In this document: positions 1 through 40,251 of the stretch, piece after piece
Numbering within the stretch: position 1 is the first letter of the stretch
How the letters are laid out: every line of letters begins with the position of its first letter
Assembly (NCBI GenBank): GCA_012295275.1
Contig: CM022670.1
Coordinates: 20,962,646-21,012,645, forward strand
DNA length: 50,000 bases
DNA from: Chrysomallon squamiferum
Lineage: Eukaryota; Mollusca; Gastropoda; Neomphalida; Peltospiridae
Direction: 5' to 3'
Notes under the pieces: generated by a model
What the model saw: only the letters and a program-made list of their open reading frames with translations
Database searches by the model: none
Told to the model about the DNA's origin: nothing
Position numbers and translations under genes: made by a program

Positions 1-188
1 CATGCTAGTTGTGTGGATATTGGTTGTCGAAAAATCAGGCAGGAGGATTGATCTTGCGACCTATCGCGGCTCATCCATAACCTTAATTCTACATTAAACT
101 GAATATATAATATTCCAAATTCAATTATTGCATTATTAAGGAGCTGTAAGTCCACTATTTAACAGTATGTTAACTAAACTGTGAATAC

Positions 189-14357
<14,169 letters not shown>

Positions 14358-15342
14358 AGTAAATAACAAGTCTGGTCTTAGTGGCGGTTCTATTTCAATT
14401 AAAAATAATTACAGGATGTTGGAGATCCATTCACGAAAGCGGAGCATAACTTGAACCCTTGCGTTTCCTCCTTAAAGTTATTAAAGGCTAACCTAGACTT
14501 CATTGGCCCAGTACGGATATTTCTTCTTTTTTCCCCCCCCAAACTCTGAAGTTAGATATTAGATCATTTACTGTCACAACATTTAATGCCTTAAGATAAG
14601 AAATGGCGCTGTTTTCTGTAACACAATAAACAATACCAATAAAATAGGTTAGAGGTCTCGCGAAAGTAAATGAAAAATAACCAGAGGTGGTTATAAAAAA
14701 AAAAAAAAAAAAAAAATATTTCAAAACGACATTTAATTGAAATGTAAATCTTAAAATAGTTCTGGGGTGAATTCGAAGTTAGGATGTTATTTATTTTAAT
14801 AAACAGTTTTCTAAGACATCGTAACATTAGCTAACGACGACTGTGGAAAGGTGTTTTTTTCAAGTAAACAGAAAACGGAACCAGTCTACGAAACAATGCC
14901 GCCATTATTGGCGAGTGCCAGTGATCGTCGTTATCTACAAATACTGGCTGCGAGGCTGGACACAAATAAAGAAACTTTGTCTTTTAAAAGAAAGAGAAAA
15001 CAGGTTTTGGTCGATTTATTACGACTAGGTGCAGCGGGGAGCCAGACTGCCCATAAAACGTTTAAGTTTACAATTACACGAAACAGACGAATAACTATTT
15101 CTACAAGAAGTTCTGGAAAACAGTGCGAATAGGCCTATCGCTAATAAACACACATTGTTGACGAAAAGGTCAAGAATGAATATTAAAGTTTAATGTCATC
15201 TCAACACTATATTATATTAGGTTGGAACTTTAAGTATAATGATAATAGACATCCACATCCACATATATATACATATACATATATATATATATACATACAC
15301 GTGTGTGTTTGTGTGTGTATACATAATATGTATGTATAAATA

Positions 15343-15540
15343 TGTGTCATCTATTCTTCAAAATCTCTCATTTACAACAAATGATGTGTCAAAAGAGGTA
15401 TGTGCTTAATGTATCTTTGTAGAGTACACACAATAATAATATTAATAAGTAGAAGAAAAAGATAAAAGGAATAATAATAATGATAATAATGTTAATGATT
15501 ATATAATAATACAAATATTCTCTCATGTTTAATATATCCT
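15343..15540 (+). pseudogene. Duplicated fragment of HLTF: end of coding exon 3 plus start of the following intron
   Basis: This block repeats 22010-22240 of the HLTF gene with few differences. It carries the last part of HLTF exon 3 (SSILQNLSFTT motif), the same gtatgt donor, and then the downstream intron: tgtatctttgtagagtacac, an AAT-rich stretch, the atgattatataataata segment and ctctcatgtttaatatat. Because intron sequence is included it was copied from DNA, not from processed mRNA. Relative to the parent, two T are missing near the start of the exon piece, and there is no flanking exon, so it is a non-functional relic. Confidence 0.8.
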
Positions 15541-15549
15541 AAAATCAGG

Positions 15550-15683
15550 TGACGGGACTCGAGCGTATTGCACCCATTCGTCCGCACTCCGAAGGCGGTC
15601 GTTTTTACCGTTTTGCTACCCAGACACTTTTAAAAAACCTGCTCATAAACCGAGGTTACTTATCGCTTCCCACGAAACACGCC
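15550..15683 (-). mobile_element. tRNA-derived SINE-like element, copy A
   Basis: The plus strand starts tgacgggactcgagcg. Its reverse complement resembles a tRNA T-arm/B box (CTCGAGTCCCGTCA) of RNA polymerase III genes. It shares with copy B at 15945 the segments gacgggactcga, acccagacac-like, gctcat, ccgaggtta, atcgcttccc and gcgaaacacg-like. No convincing A box or intact cloverleaf could be drawn, so the SINE call is tentative. Confidence 0.45.
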
Positions 15684-15795
15684 GATCTTTGTCTTTCGTT
15701 ATTTCTGCGTGCATCTGTTGTAGACATACGTACGTATGTATATATTTATCTGTGTGTTTATGTATTTGTGTGTGTGTGTGTGTGTGTGTTTAAAT

Positions 15796-15930
15796 AGTAC
15801 ACACAATAACAAGTAGAAGAAGAAGAACGGTAATAATAATAATAATAATAGTAGTAGTAATAATAATAATAATGTTAATGATTATATAATAATAAAAATA
15901 TTCTCTGATGTTTAATATATGCAAAAATCA
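15796..15930 (+). pseudogene. Second, shorter copy of the HLTF intron fragment
   Basis: It repeats the intron-derived half of the block at 15.4-15.54 kb: agtacacacaataa, aagtagaagaagaa, an AAT-rich part, gttaatgattatataataat and tttaatatatgcaaaaatca. The exon piece is absent. It shares the agtagaagaa insertion and the SINE-like tail with the first copy but not with the parent intron. The two therefore look like a tandem duplication that followed the original transposition. Confidence 0.75.
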
Positions 15931-15944
15931 GGGGTGTCACCCTG

Positions 15945-16045
15945 TGACGGGACTCGAACGTATTTTTACTGTTCGTCCATCCAGACACCCTTAATAAAAA
16001 GCTGCTCATTATCCGAGGTTAATTATCGCTTCCCGCGAAACACGG
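15945..16045 (-). mobile_element. tRNA-derived SINE-like element, copy B
   Basis: The second copy of the element at 15550. On the minus strand it contains CGTTCGAGTCCCGTCA, close to a pol III B box. Compared with copy A it lacks about 30 bp in the middle. Both copies follow the same HLTF-intron-derived sequence (aaaatcagg), so the SINE-like insertion preceded the tandem duplication. Confidence 0.5.
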
Positions 16046-16203
16046 CTTAATAGAAAACAGCGCTATGCTGTTTAACACTAAAAAACAATAATCGAAATTT
16101 AGAAAGAAATAAAAAGGAAAGAAAGAAATAAAAATAAAAAAAAAATATTAATGTTTCAAAATTTATATTAAGAAAAATAATTTGTTTTCATTTTCACTTA
16201 TTT

Positions 16204-16246
<43 letters not shown>

Positions 16247-16319
16247 GTTAAAGAATAGCATAGACGTTATACTTAAGATGCAAGACATAGTTGTTTTAAT
16301 AGTTCATAAGAGCTGCTTT

Positions 16320-16321
<2 letters not shown>

Positions 16322-16380
<59 letters not shown>

Positions 16381-16435
16381 GTATGTATGTATGTATGTGT
16401 GTGTGTGTGTGTGTATGTGTGTGTTTGTGTGTGTA
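16322..16435. repeat. (CT)n-(ATGT)n-(GT)n compound microsatellite
   Basis: About 28 CT units, then ATGT units, then GT-rich sequence. A poly(A) tract of about 35 bp lies just upstream at 16209-16243. Confidence 0.95.
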
Positions 16436-16825
16436 CATGGTTTCCATGCGTGCATATATTTGTAAATTTATACATAAACGCAAATAAACTGAAGCTGTGC
16501 AAAAATGTTATCGTCTCATTTGACGTAATTTATGGGCAGCTTTCATCAAGTTTACAGATAAAACCTTAAATCAAATAAATCTGATGACAGTTATCATAAC
16601 AAGCTGATAAGATTAACAGTAAGTTCATGTATATATAAATATATCTTTTTATTTTTTTTTATTTTTTTTTCGTTATTCCTAGAAAACATAATTTAATTAA
16701 TATTGTTTCATCATAATTATTATCAGTATTATTATTATTATTAATATTAATATTATTATTGGTCAGCTGTCATTTATTTATTTATTTACACACAGTCCTC
16801 TGACTATAAACTGTGTGTGTGTGTT

Positions 16826-16830
<5 letters not shown>

Positions 16831-16881
<51 letters not shown>
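16831..16881. repeat. (GT)n microsatellite
   Basis: A pure GT array of about 50 bp in the intergenic region. Confidence 0.95.
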
Positions 16882-16882
<1 letters not shown>

Positions 16883-17022
16883 CTAAAGTTTCCAAGAATT
16901 AGGCCAAACATTTGAAATAGACCTCTAGTCATTAGGCAAAATGACTGAATGAAAAAGAATGACTTATAATTACATGAAAACATTAATTTCGAAACACATC
17001 TACTTATTACAGCAATTCAAAC

Positions 17023-17199
17023 ATGAGTGACAACTTAACTGCACAAAAGACTGTGCTTAAAACATTTACAATGTTCTGTTTGACACCTCGTTGTCCGCAT
17101 TTCAAAAATCCTTGTCTTCCTGAGGATGACTCCTTTTACACCGCTGCTCTAAGAGACATTGTGCTTTCTCTGTTCAGATTATGCCTGACGGTAAAATAG
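17023..17199 (+). CDS. Small open reading frame, 58 codons, unrecognised
   Basis: An ATG-initiated frame beginning MSDNLTAQKTVLKTF, with a short cysteine-bearing middle (FCLTPRCPHFKNPC), ends at tag. It lies in a patch less AT-rich than its surroundings. A GT donor-like site lies nine bases before the stop, so it could be an exon rather than a complete gene. No family is recognised and coding status is uncertain; it may be chance. Confidence 0.2.
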   Translation: MSDNLTAQKTVLKTFTMFCLTPRCPHFKNPCLPEDDSFYTAALRDIVLSLFRLCLTVK

Positions 17200-17678
17200 C
17201 ACACCTCAGTAAGTATTTGAATATATAAGTATATCAAAATAACGTTCTGCTTGGCAGGACGTCAAATTAAAAATCAGTTAACAATAACAACGTGGTATCA
17301 ATGCTTACAATGATGGTCAGTGTTGACCTCAGAATACCAGCTATTGTTAATCGTTGATTTAGAAATAATAGCCTACAGTTTACTTTGATCAATCTGATTT
17401 CAGGTTACCAGCTATTATGAAATAATGGTTATACTAATTCAGTACATATATTTTTATAATTATATAGTTAAATAGGAATTTATTAGAAAGTCACATCAGA
17501 CTAGCTTTCAGTTACTTAAACATAGCCGTAAGAACTTGTAGTTACCTAAGTGATCTGGATCTATATAACTCCCACACGTCTCTTATATAGGGTGTAATAC
17601 TGATCTCTCCCAACCAAAATACGACATCTGCTTTTACTGCATAGGAAAGATCATATAGGGGTTCTTTTAACATTCATC

Positions 17679-17730
<52 letters not shown>

Positions 17731-17731
17731 C
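17679..17731. repeat. (AAT)n microsatellite
   Basis: A pure trinucleotide array of about 17 units in the intergenic region. Confidence 0.95.
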
Positions 17732-18044
17732 TGTTTCAATTTCCCATGAAAACAAAATGCATGATTCATATTTTATTCAAACCTAAATTTATTTATCTAT
17801 TGTCTTTGTCTTTTTTCAAAAGCGGAATAATCCTGTACTGTATATTCAAGACTATCTTTGAATATTATTCTCCTCTAGTAAACTATAAAGATTTAACAGA
17901 TGGACGTTCTGTGTTATTACGTTATAAGAATATCAATCAAGTAGATGGAAATGGGTAAAGGAAACTGCGAACAACGAACGTGTATTATGAAATTTACCTT
18001 GAAAATAAATGAAGTGGCATTTATAATTATTTGTTTTATTTATT

Positions 18045-18093
<49 letters not shown>

Positions 18094-18119
18094 TTTTTTG
18101 CCCCAAATGTTATTAAATA

Positions 18120-18154
<35 letters not shown>

Positions 18155-19148
18155 TGTTGTTGTTTGGTGGGGTTTTTTTTGGGGGGGGTTGTTCAAGAAG
18201 GGTAATTTCTGATTGCTGTGTTGCTAATTTTAGCCAGCTTGAGTTTGATTTTGACAGTGACTTGTTTTTAGCAGACATTTCGGTTTACTCTGGTGAATAA
18301 TTGTATATGTTGTAGTAAAAGCTTTTCTTATGAGTGAAAAAAAAAAGGGGTCATGCTGAAGGAGATCAATAGAAAATAGGTTTTTTGATGAGGACCTGAT
18401 GGATTGGCACATCCGACAGTTGTCAGATGTTAACATCAGATAGTCGCATGTGGAAACTGGATAATCCTCAAAAACTTGATAATACCCTTAAGAAATTCAA
18501 ACTCAGATACACCTAGGTTTATAAACATACTGCACTGTTAGAATATGCTGGTGGAGTGAACAGCATCTTGCCCTGAAGATGAATTCAGTCATTTGACACC
18601 TCTACCTAGACGGCACACTCAGTCGTAACATTTCGATGTACAGGTCATTTCAATCTGAACAAAATGTTGTTTGCATTATAAACATCGGATTATAATTATG
18701 CATTTTATTGCATTTTAAAATACTGAGAGAAAATGCCGGCAATTTTTTAATTTCTGAAGAGCCATTTTCGGTGAGCTGCAAAATCAGACCTCAGCATAGG
18801 ATGAATCTGAAGGGAAAAAAAATCTGTGTGTGTATGTTAAATACTTCATATCTATGCGTTTTGAAGGTTTTTAATTGTATAATTGCGAAATATATGAGCT
18901 GCCAAAATCAGCATTTTCTCATCTGCGGCAATAACGTTATTTGTAAGTTCTCATAAGTGTACTATTTACTAAAACATAAACGAATATATAATCAATTTTA
19001 CAATCATTAATTTTGTTCAAAGTAAGTATGTTATTTAATGTTCCTACTATTCCTGCCCCAAACCCAAAATGCTGAATAATTATGTAAAAATTAGTGATGG
19101 TAATAGGACTAGACATGAATATAAAGAGATCAGAACGTAAACAAAACA

Positions 19149-19151
19149 AAA

Positions 19152-19224
<73 letters not shown>
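19149..19224. repeat. (AAAT)n/(AAT)n compound microsatellite
   Basis: AAAT units pass into AAT units. Similar AAAT/ATTT arrays recur through the intergenic parts. Confidence 0.93.
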
Positions 19225-19226
<2 letters not shown>

Positions 19227-19952
19227 TAAGAGAAAACCCCCAAATATCACTGTTGTGAATGACATTGTTTTAATCATACATATGTTTAGTTTGGCAAAAT
19301 ATCACGACAATTTATAGTTAAAATGTTTGTTCTTTGTGCGTTTCAGCGCCGCCATTCACCACGGTTGACTTCTTATATATTATACGATTTCGTAAGAATG
19401 ACCTTTCAACCCGTAAAGCTCAGCACCGTTGTCGGCGTATTTTTCCGGGTTTGTCAAAATTGAAACAGTTTCGAGGAAGACCTGAAAAAAAGAAAATTTC
19501 GTTAAAAATAGCGTAATAGGACTGTTATCTACAAGTTAATCTCTGTCGTTGAGTTCATATTTAACGTTATTTTAGATAGTATTATGAAATAATTCATAAA
19601 GAAATAATAATTTTAGATTTTTTTTTTTTTTTAAGTAACATATCAAATATTTAAGTATCTACTTTCACTTTAAACTTTATTAATTTTTATTTAGTTTTTA
19701 TACTTGTCACTTTAAAATTCGTAATCTGCGATCTTATTCATACTTCAGTAAATAAAGCAGCAACAACAAAAGGTTGTATTTACATATATATATATATATG
19801 TAAAAGCGAAATGTTTTAAAAGTAGATCTACTTTATAACTGCATCTACAGGTAGTCGGATACAAACAGAAAGTTATTTTACTTTAAGTTAATATATGTTA
19901 TTAGTATACATAGAACTGTTAATTTATATTTAATTTTTGTTTTGAATTAATA

Positions 19953-20142
19953 TTAATAATAATAATAATAATAATAATAGTGGTAGTAGTAGTAGTACTA
20001 ATAATAGTAGTAGTATTAATAATAATAATAGTAGTAGTAGTAGTAGTAGCAGTAGTAGTAGTAGTAGTAGTAGTGGTAACAGTAATAGTGGTAGTAGTAG
20101 TAGTACTAATAATAGTATTTTTAATAATAATAATAATAATAA
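19953..20142. repeat. (AAT)n/(AGT)n compound repeat upstream of HLTF
   Basis: About 190 bp of AAT and AGT trinucleotides in alternating blocks. A sub-block containing gtggtagtagtagtagtact occurs twice, about 110 bp apart. It ends some 250 bp before the probable HLTF first exon, so it may lie within or next to its promoter. Confidence 0.9.
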
Positions 20143-20388
20143 AGGGTGCTTATATTTTATTTATTATACTGGATTTTGTTTGTAAATTTTAAAGTATTTA
20201 TCTTCTTTTGTTATATTCCAAATGTATGGGTATGCTGGTATGTATTTATATATGTGTGAGTGTATGTGTATGTGTTTATATATATGTATGTATATAATGT
20301 GTGTATGTATAATATGTATGTATGTATGTATTTGCATATGCAGAAAATTGGGTATGTAGGTATATGTGTATACTTTTTCATTTCACAG

Positions 20389-20467
20389 GTGAAAAAAGAA
20401 GAGTGAAATGCTCTGACACTGTTAATGTAAATGAGGAAATTAGTAACACATTGAAAGTAAATTAGTG
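20389..20467 (+). promoter_or_regulatory. HLTF: Probable 5' UTR segment of HLTF, bounded by an acceptor-like site
   Basis: A pyrimidine-rich acceptor (tttcatttcacag) ends at 20388. In the HLTF frame a taa at 20444-20446 closes the region, so no coding extension upstream of 20468 is possible without another exon. It is best read as a 5' UTR exon part whose upstream exon I cannot place. A two-codon upstream ORF (atg ctc tga) is present. Confidence 0.35.
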
Positions 20468-35745
<15,278 letters not shown>

Positions 35746-35749
35746 CTCA

Positions 35750-35912
35750 CAGACTCAGAGACATTGTTATTTTGTAAATCAGTGAATCAGAGACATTGTT
35801 ATTTTGTAAATCACAGAATCAGAGACATCTTTATTAAATGCTAAAGCCTTTCTTGTAAGTAAGCGAATCAGACAGACTGTTATTTTGTAAATCATAGAAT
35901 CAGAAATATGTT
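35750..35912 (+). repeat. 32-bp tandem repeat in the HLTF 3' UTR
   Basis: Directly after the HLTF stop codon, a 32-bp unit (tcagagacattgttattttg...) recurs at 35755, 35787 and 35819. After a degenerate spacer it appears again near 35870 (gactgttattttgtaaatca). It lies within the presumed 3' UTR. Confidence 0.85.
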
Positions 35913-35988
35913 ACTGCAGGTGATTTAGAAAAAATGAAAATGAACTGTGAAGGATAGATGTGCAAAAAGTGAATATAGGCAACTATAA

Positions 35989-35994
35989 AATAAA
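35989..35994 (+). terminator. Candidate HLTF poly(A) signal AATAAA
   Basis: The first AATAAA after the HLTF stop on the plus strand, 244 bp downstream. It is followed directly by a genomic A-run that could hamper cDNA-based mapping. It lies only 18 bp from the opposing EXOSC8 signal. Confidence 0.6.
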
Positions 35995-36011
35995 CAAAAA
36001 AAAAAAAAACA

Positions 36012-36017
36012 TTTATT
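36012..36017 (-). terminator. Candidate EXOSC8 poly(A) signal AATAAA
   Basis: On the minus strand AATAAA begins one base after the EXOSC8 stop codon (tga c aataaa). If used, the 3' UTR would be only about 20-35 nt. No other obvious signal is closer. Confidence 0.55.
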
Positions 36018-36018
36018 G

Positions 36019-37280
36019 TCATCTTTCAACAGACTGAAGTGTTTCATTAAGCAGTTTGAGAACCTCATTACTACGGACACCTGCTCTTTCAATGCACATC
36101 TGGATTTGGTCATCAGTCATTGGGCTGCCTCCTGAAATTTAATTTAATAAAATAATAGTTTAAAAAAATAACAACATAGCTAATTTTTATCACTAGAAAT
36201 GTAATGTAATGTAATGCTTTTAAAAAAAAAAAAAAAAAAAAATGTTGTCTGCAACATTCAGATTATATTTTAATTAAAGTTGCTGTGTGGAAATTAATGT
36301 GACAACTCATTCTTGCTGTAAACACTGCAGACCTCTGTTAAATACATGAATGAAACTTTTGTTTGTGCATCAGTTAAACAAATTTTATTTTGGCACAACT
36401 GTTTTATCATTAAAAAAAGAAAGCAACCCAAAAATGTTAGAAAATATATGGTCTAAATAATAGAATATTGATTTCTACAGCCCTGAATTAAAACATTATA
36501 AAACATCTTCAAAATAATTTCATATACCCAGATATACAAACATGACTTTTATTTTTTTATTTTTTATTTTTTAAAGATTTATATTTAAAGAATACCATTA
36601 CCAAATTAAAAGACAAACTGTTAACTTAAAATAATCACTATTTGTTTTTTTTTTGTTTTTTTTTAAAGCTATTTTAAAATTAAAACAAATTGAGACAATT
36701 CTTTACCTGGTTTGTGTACCATACACAGCCTGTTTTCAGCTGTGATGACTGTTATCACTCCTGTAGCAAGAATCTCCTCTTCGTCTGTCGGATCAACAAT
36801 TAGCACCTGACTGCAACGAGATAAATATAAATATATTTTAAATCTGTTTTAATATTTCATAAAATGAGTGGACGATCAATCTTACACACTCAATTAGAAA
36901 ATAAACTTGAAAGAAGAAACCTTTTAAACAATTACTGAATAAATAATTGAATTAATGTTTAACATAATAACAACATTTTTTTTTTTCAACAGTTATTTAA
37001 ATTTTTCTAAATAGTGAACAGTCACAGTCCCTGCATAAAAAAAAATTTTAAAAAAATATCACTGGCCTTTTTTATTATGTTACTTAAATGGCTAGGAGAA
37101 TTATAATTTTAAAAAATAAAAAATAAAAAGATTAATATAACTAACTCATCAAATATAGCAAATGTTGTAGATACAGGGTCTGAATGAACCTGAAGGGGTT
37201 TCATCTTGTCAAGTTTTGTTTCAATGGCATCTGTTTCTTCATTTACCTCTATTGTTGGCAGGAGGGCTGTAAAAAAAAAA

Positions 37281-37320
<40 letters not shown>

Positions 37321-40007
37321 TAAAAACACACACTAACAGATCATATCAAAAATAAAATAAATAAAAAATAGTATATATAATTCTGTTAACAATCTAATGA
37401 AGTAACAGTATTAATAATGATGAGAATGGATGTTAACAATAAATATAATAAAAGCAATGGTTTTATTGTATGTTTTTGAAGTTACTCACTGTTTCTGAAA
37501 GCTGCCAGCAGAGCTAGAACACAAGCATCTGTAACATTTCCATCATAATTTAGACAAATCAGATCTGCATGAAGAACCCACACTAGCTATAAACATAAAT
37601 AAATAGAAAATAAATATTTAAGTAAAATAAATAAATATAAAAATAAATATCACATTATGATTTTCACCAGTTAACAGATCATATTAAAAATTTGTGCTAT
37701 TAATAAACAAAATGAAATAAACTATTGAATGAATCACATAATTAAAAACAAATGTTAAAAGTAATATACAACACACACACATATATACAAATACAGATTT
37801 GTAACAACATTTCAAGAACTCAGTCTGTTTTTAATTATTTGCTTTATTACAACTTATTCTTGTTTTCCATTTTTATTTTGTTTTGTGCATATATTAGATA
37901 TACACTTACATTTTGAATAAATTTGCATTAGTATAGGATTCTGTGGTGTGGGTGTGGGTGTGTGTCTGTGTATCTGTATATCTGTATGTTAGTGTATACA
38001 CACATAGCAAAAATATATTCACCTTTCCAGGAACAACACAGAGATCTTCTAAATGCACACACTGTGAACTGAAACAGTTGAAAACAAAATTAAACAGAAG
38101 TTTATGAAACTATAAATATCATCATTTCTAACTGTTATATGAACCATATCCATTTTTCAAATATCTACCAATCATTTATTATATACTTATAACCAACAAA
38201 TGCATTTAGAAACTGGCTCATTGACACAATTCTAATATAAACAAATATTTCAACATTGTATACATGTCTTACTTTTTTATAACTTCAGCCATAAAGTGGC
38301 TCATCACCTGAGCTTGTTCACCAGGTGGTCCAGGTCGAAAATGAGGTGAACATAGCGGAGACAATTCTACATTTGGCACTGAAAGAGTAAAAACTAGAGT
38401 TGTCAAACATCAACCTTTCTTAACTCACATATTTTTAGTGCTCTGTTCAGGTAAATGTAAATTCAAATTTAAAATGTAATCACTGAAGAAGTTTTGATAT
38501 AATTAATAGTTGTCAAAGATAATGCTATTCAAAAAAACTTTCTTTAACATCTTTTACCATTAAATTATTTTTGTTCCACGTTTTGGTTACATTTAAGTTA
38601 CTATTAATTCATGTAGTTTAAATTTAATATAAATTAAAAACAAAAATGGAAAATTATGTGTAGATCTATAAGGACAAAATAATTTCATTTTACCTACAAA
38701 TCCTTTTTTTGGTTCTTCAGGTTTAGGAGTAGCTAATTCCTATAAAATATAAGAAATAATAATAATAATGCACAATTTCATTACATTTTACATACATATG
38801 TGTAATTGACATCAATGAACACATTGGACGCAAAAGGAATTAATGAATCCAGAACATAAAAAAAAAAACCCAAAAAACAAAAAACAGTGTATGTAATAAT
38901 AATAATAATAAAAATAAAAAATCCACTCACTGCTTTTATTCCACACATTACAGTTGTATTTCCAAATCTGATTAGTGATGACCCTTCAGCAGTGGAAATA
39001 CTACCTTAAAAACATAAAATTGGAAACATTATGTGTATAGAGACATGTTTGTCAAATCATCCTTAATGAATTTGATCAATTAAAAAAGAACATGCTGGTG
39101 TTTAAAATTAAGTCACTGAGTTCTTGGCCGCATACTGAAATATCATCATAACCTGCATTCCAAATGAAATTTAAATCAACCTGCATGAATAAATTAGAAA
39201 TTATATACTTAGTAAATGTCTACATCCAACATATTTTCAAATAAAATATTTAAGCATGATGGAAATTTATTTTTTCTCGTCCGTTTTTGTAAAAGGCCAT
39301 TCCTGTTCCTTGTTAATAATAAACAACACTAAATAAAATGCTATTATTTTTATTCATAAATATATTTTTGCATAGGTCATTAGATGAAATAATGATATAA
39401 ATAAAACAATTAACATACCAATATTCAAAACTGTTGGACGAAATTCTTCTAACTCTCTGCCATCTGGTCGTACATCTTTCTCCTAACAAATAATCAAACA
39501 ATCATAACAGAAGTAATAAATCTGTTCCATTAGTCTCAAATTTAAGATATGCTTCAAATCTTTATTTGGCATAATTAATGTCACTGTGAAAAAAATTTTA
39601 ATGTGATCAAATTTGCAAATACTGACATATGTCAGTAAAATAAGAATTGTTCAGAATTATTTTTTCCATTCATTTTGAAATATTCACAAGTACAATTACG
39701 ATTTCACGAAAAAAATTATAATAATTTGCTTACAAGAAACTTTCTGTAGTATTCTTTGGGTTGTGCAGTCCTGAAAAATAATTTAAAAAATGATAAATCT
39801 TTTTATGGTAAAACAGTATGTGTAAATTATAATACACTGCATAATATATACATTGATACAGCTAATATATAACACATTAACAATAATGTCAGATAGTGAG
39901 AGTGAGACACATCATAATCGAATCATACAATCGTAACAATGTTACATTGATCCGTAGGATTAATATCCGATTATCAGATTGCACTGACATGACGATAATC
40001 AGAATGA

Positions 40008-40059
<52 letters not shown>

Positions 40060-40251
40060 TCGTAATCGTTAAATGATTTATTAAATGTTTGATGTTGTTT
40101 TCTTTTTCTTTTCTTTTTTTTTAATAACAAAAAAGATAAAGTTGACACTGAACATTTTCAGTTAAGAATGATAAAGTGAAAAATTGTTTTGAAATCGCAA
40201 AATGGATTATTTAAATCATAGCACGTTTTCTTACTTGAAATCGACAGCCAT
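36019..40251 (-). CDS. EXOSC8: Exosome complex component RRP43 (EXOSC8), complete, 11 coding exons, 274 aa
   Basis: Coding exons in transcription order: 40251-40235, 39770-39734, 39482-39419, 39004-38931, 38739-38694, 38378-38273, 38068-38023, 37586-37490, 37266-37146, 36810-36707, 36131-36019. All have GT-AG borders and consistent phase, giving 825 nt (274 codons plus stop; human 276 aa). Diagnostic stretches are [102 protein letters not shown] and [12 protein letters not shown]. The protein is an RNase PH-fold subunit of the catalytically inert six-membered exosome ring, acting in nuclear and cytoplasmic 3'-5' RNA decay and processing. The frame is uninterrupted, in contrast to HLTF next door. 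Confidence 0.95.
37271..37322. repeat. poly(A)/(AAT)n array against the EXOSC8 exon 9 acceptor
   Basis: On the sense (minus) strand this is TTA repeats and a T-run leading straight into the acceptor acag at the 37146-37266 exon. It forms that exon's pyrimidine tract. Confidence 0.9.
40005..40059. repeat. (AAT)n microsatellite in EXOSC8 intron 1
   Basis: A pure AAT array of about 18 units between coding exons 1 and 2 of EXOSC8. Confidence 0.95.

Larger units (their letters stand above)
14358..20388. other. Intergenic region between the EGF-module gene and HLTF (head to head)
   Basis: The two flanking genes point away from each other, so both promoters should lie here. No clear core promoter can be named. 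The region holds many microsatellites, a duplicated HLTF-derived block with SINE-like tails (15.3-16.05 kb, listed separately), and short open frames at 14851-15132, 17023-17199 and 19334-19516 that match nothing I recognise. Confidence 0.5.

Noticed and set aside
14851-15132. Plus-strand frame rich in basic residues (RRYLQILAARLDTNKETL...)
   Set aside because: No homology recognised, no matching splice partners, and it is not shared with any other part of the window. Kept only as an unexplained open frame.
19334-19516. Frame after an acceptor-like tttcag (FTTVDFLYIIRFRKNDL...)
   Set aside because: No family, no donor in a useful position and no link to HLTF exon 1 in phase. It could be untranslated sequence.
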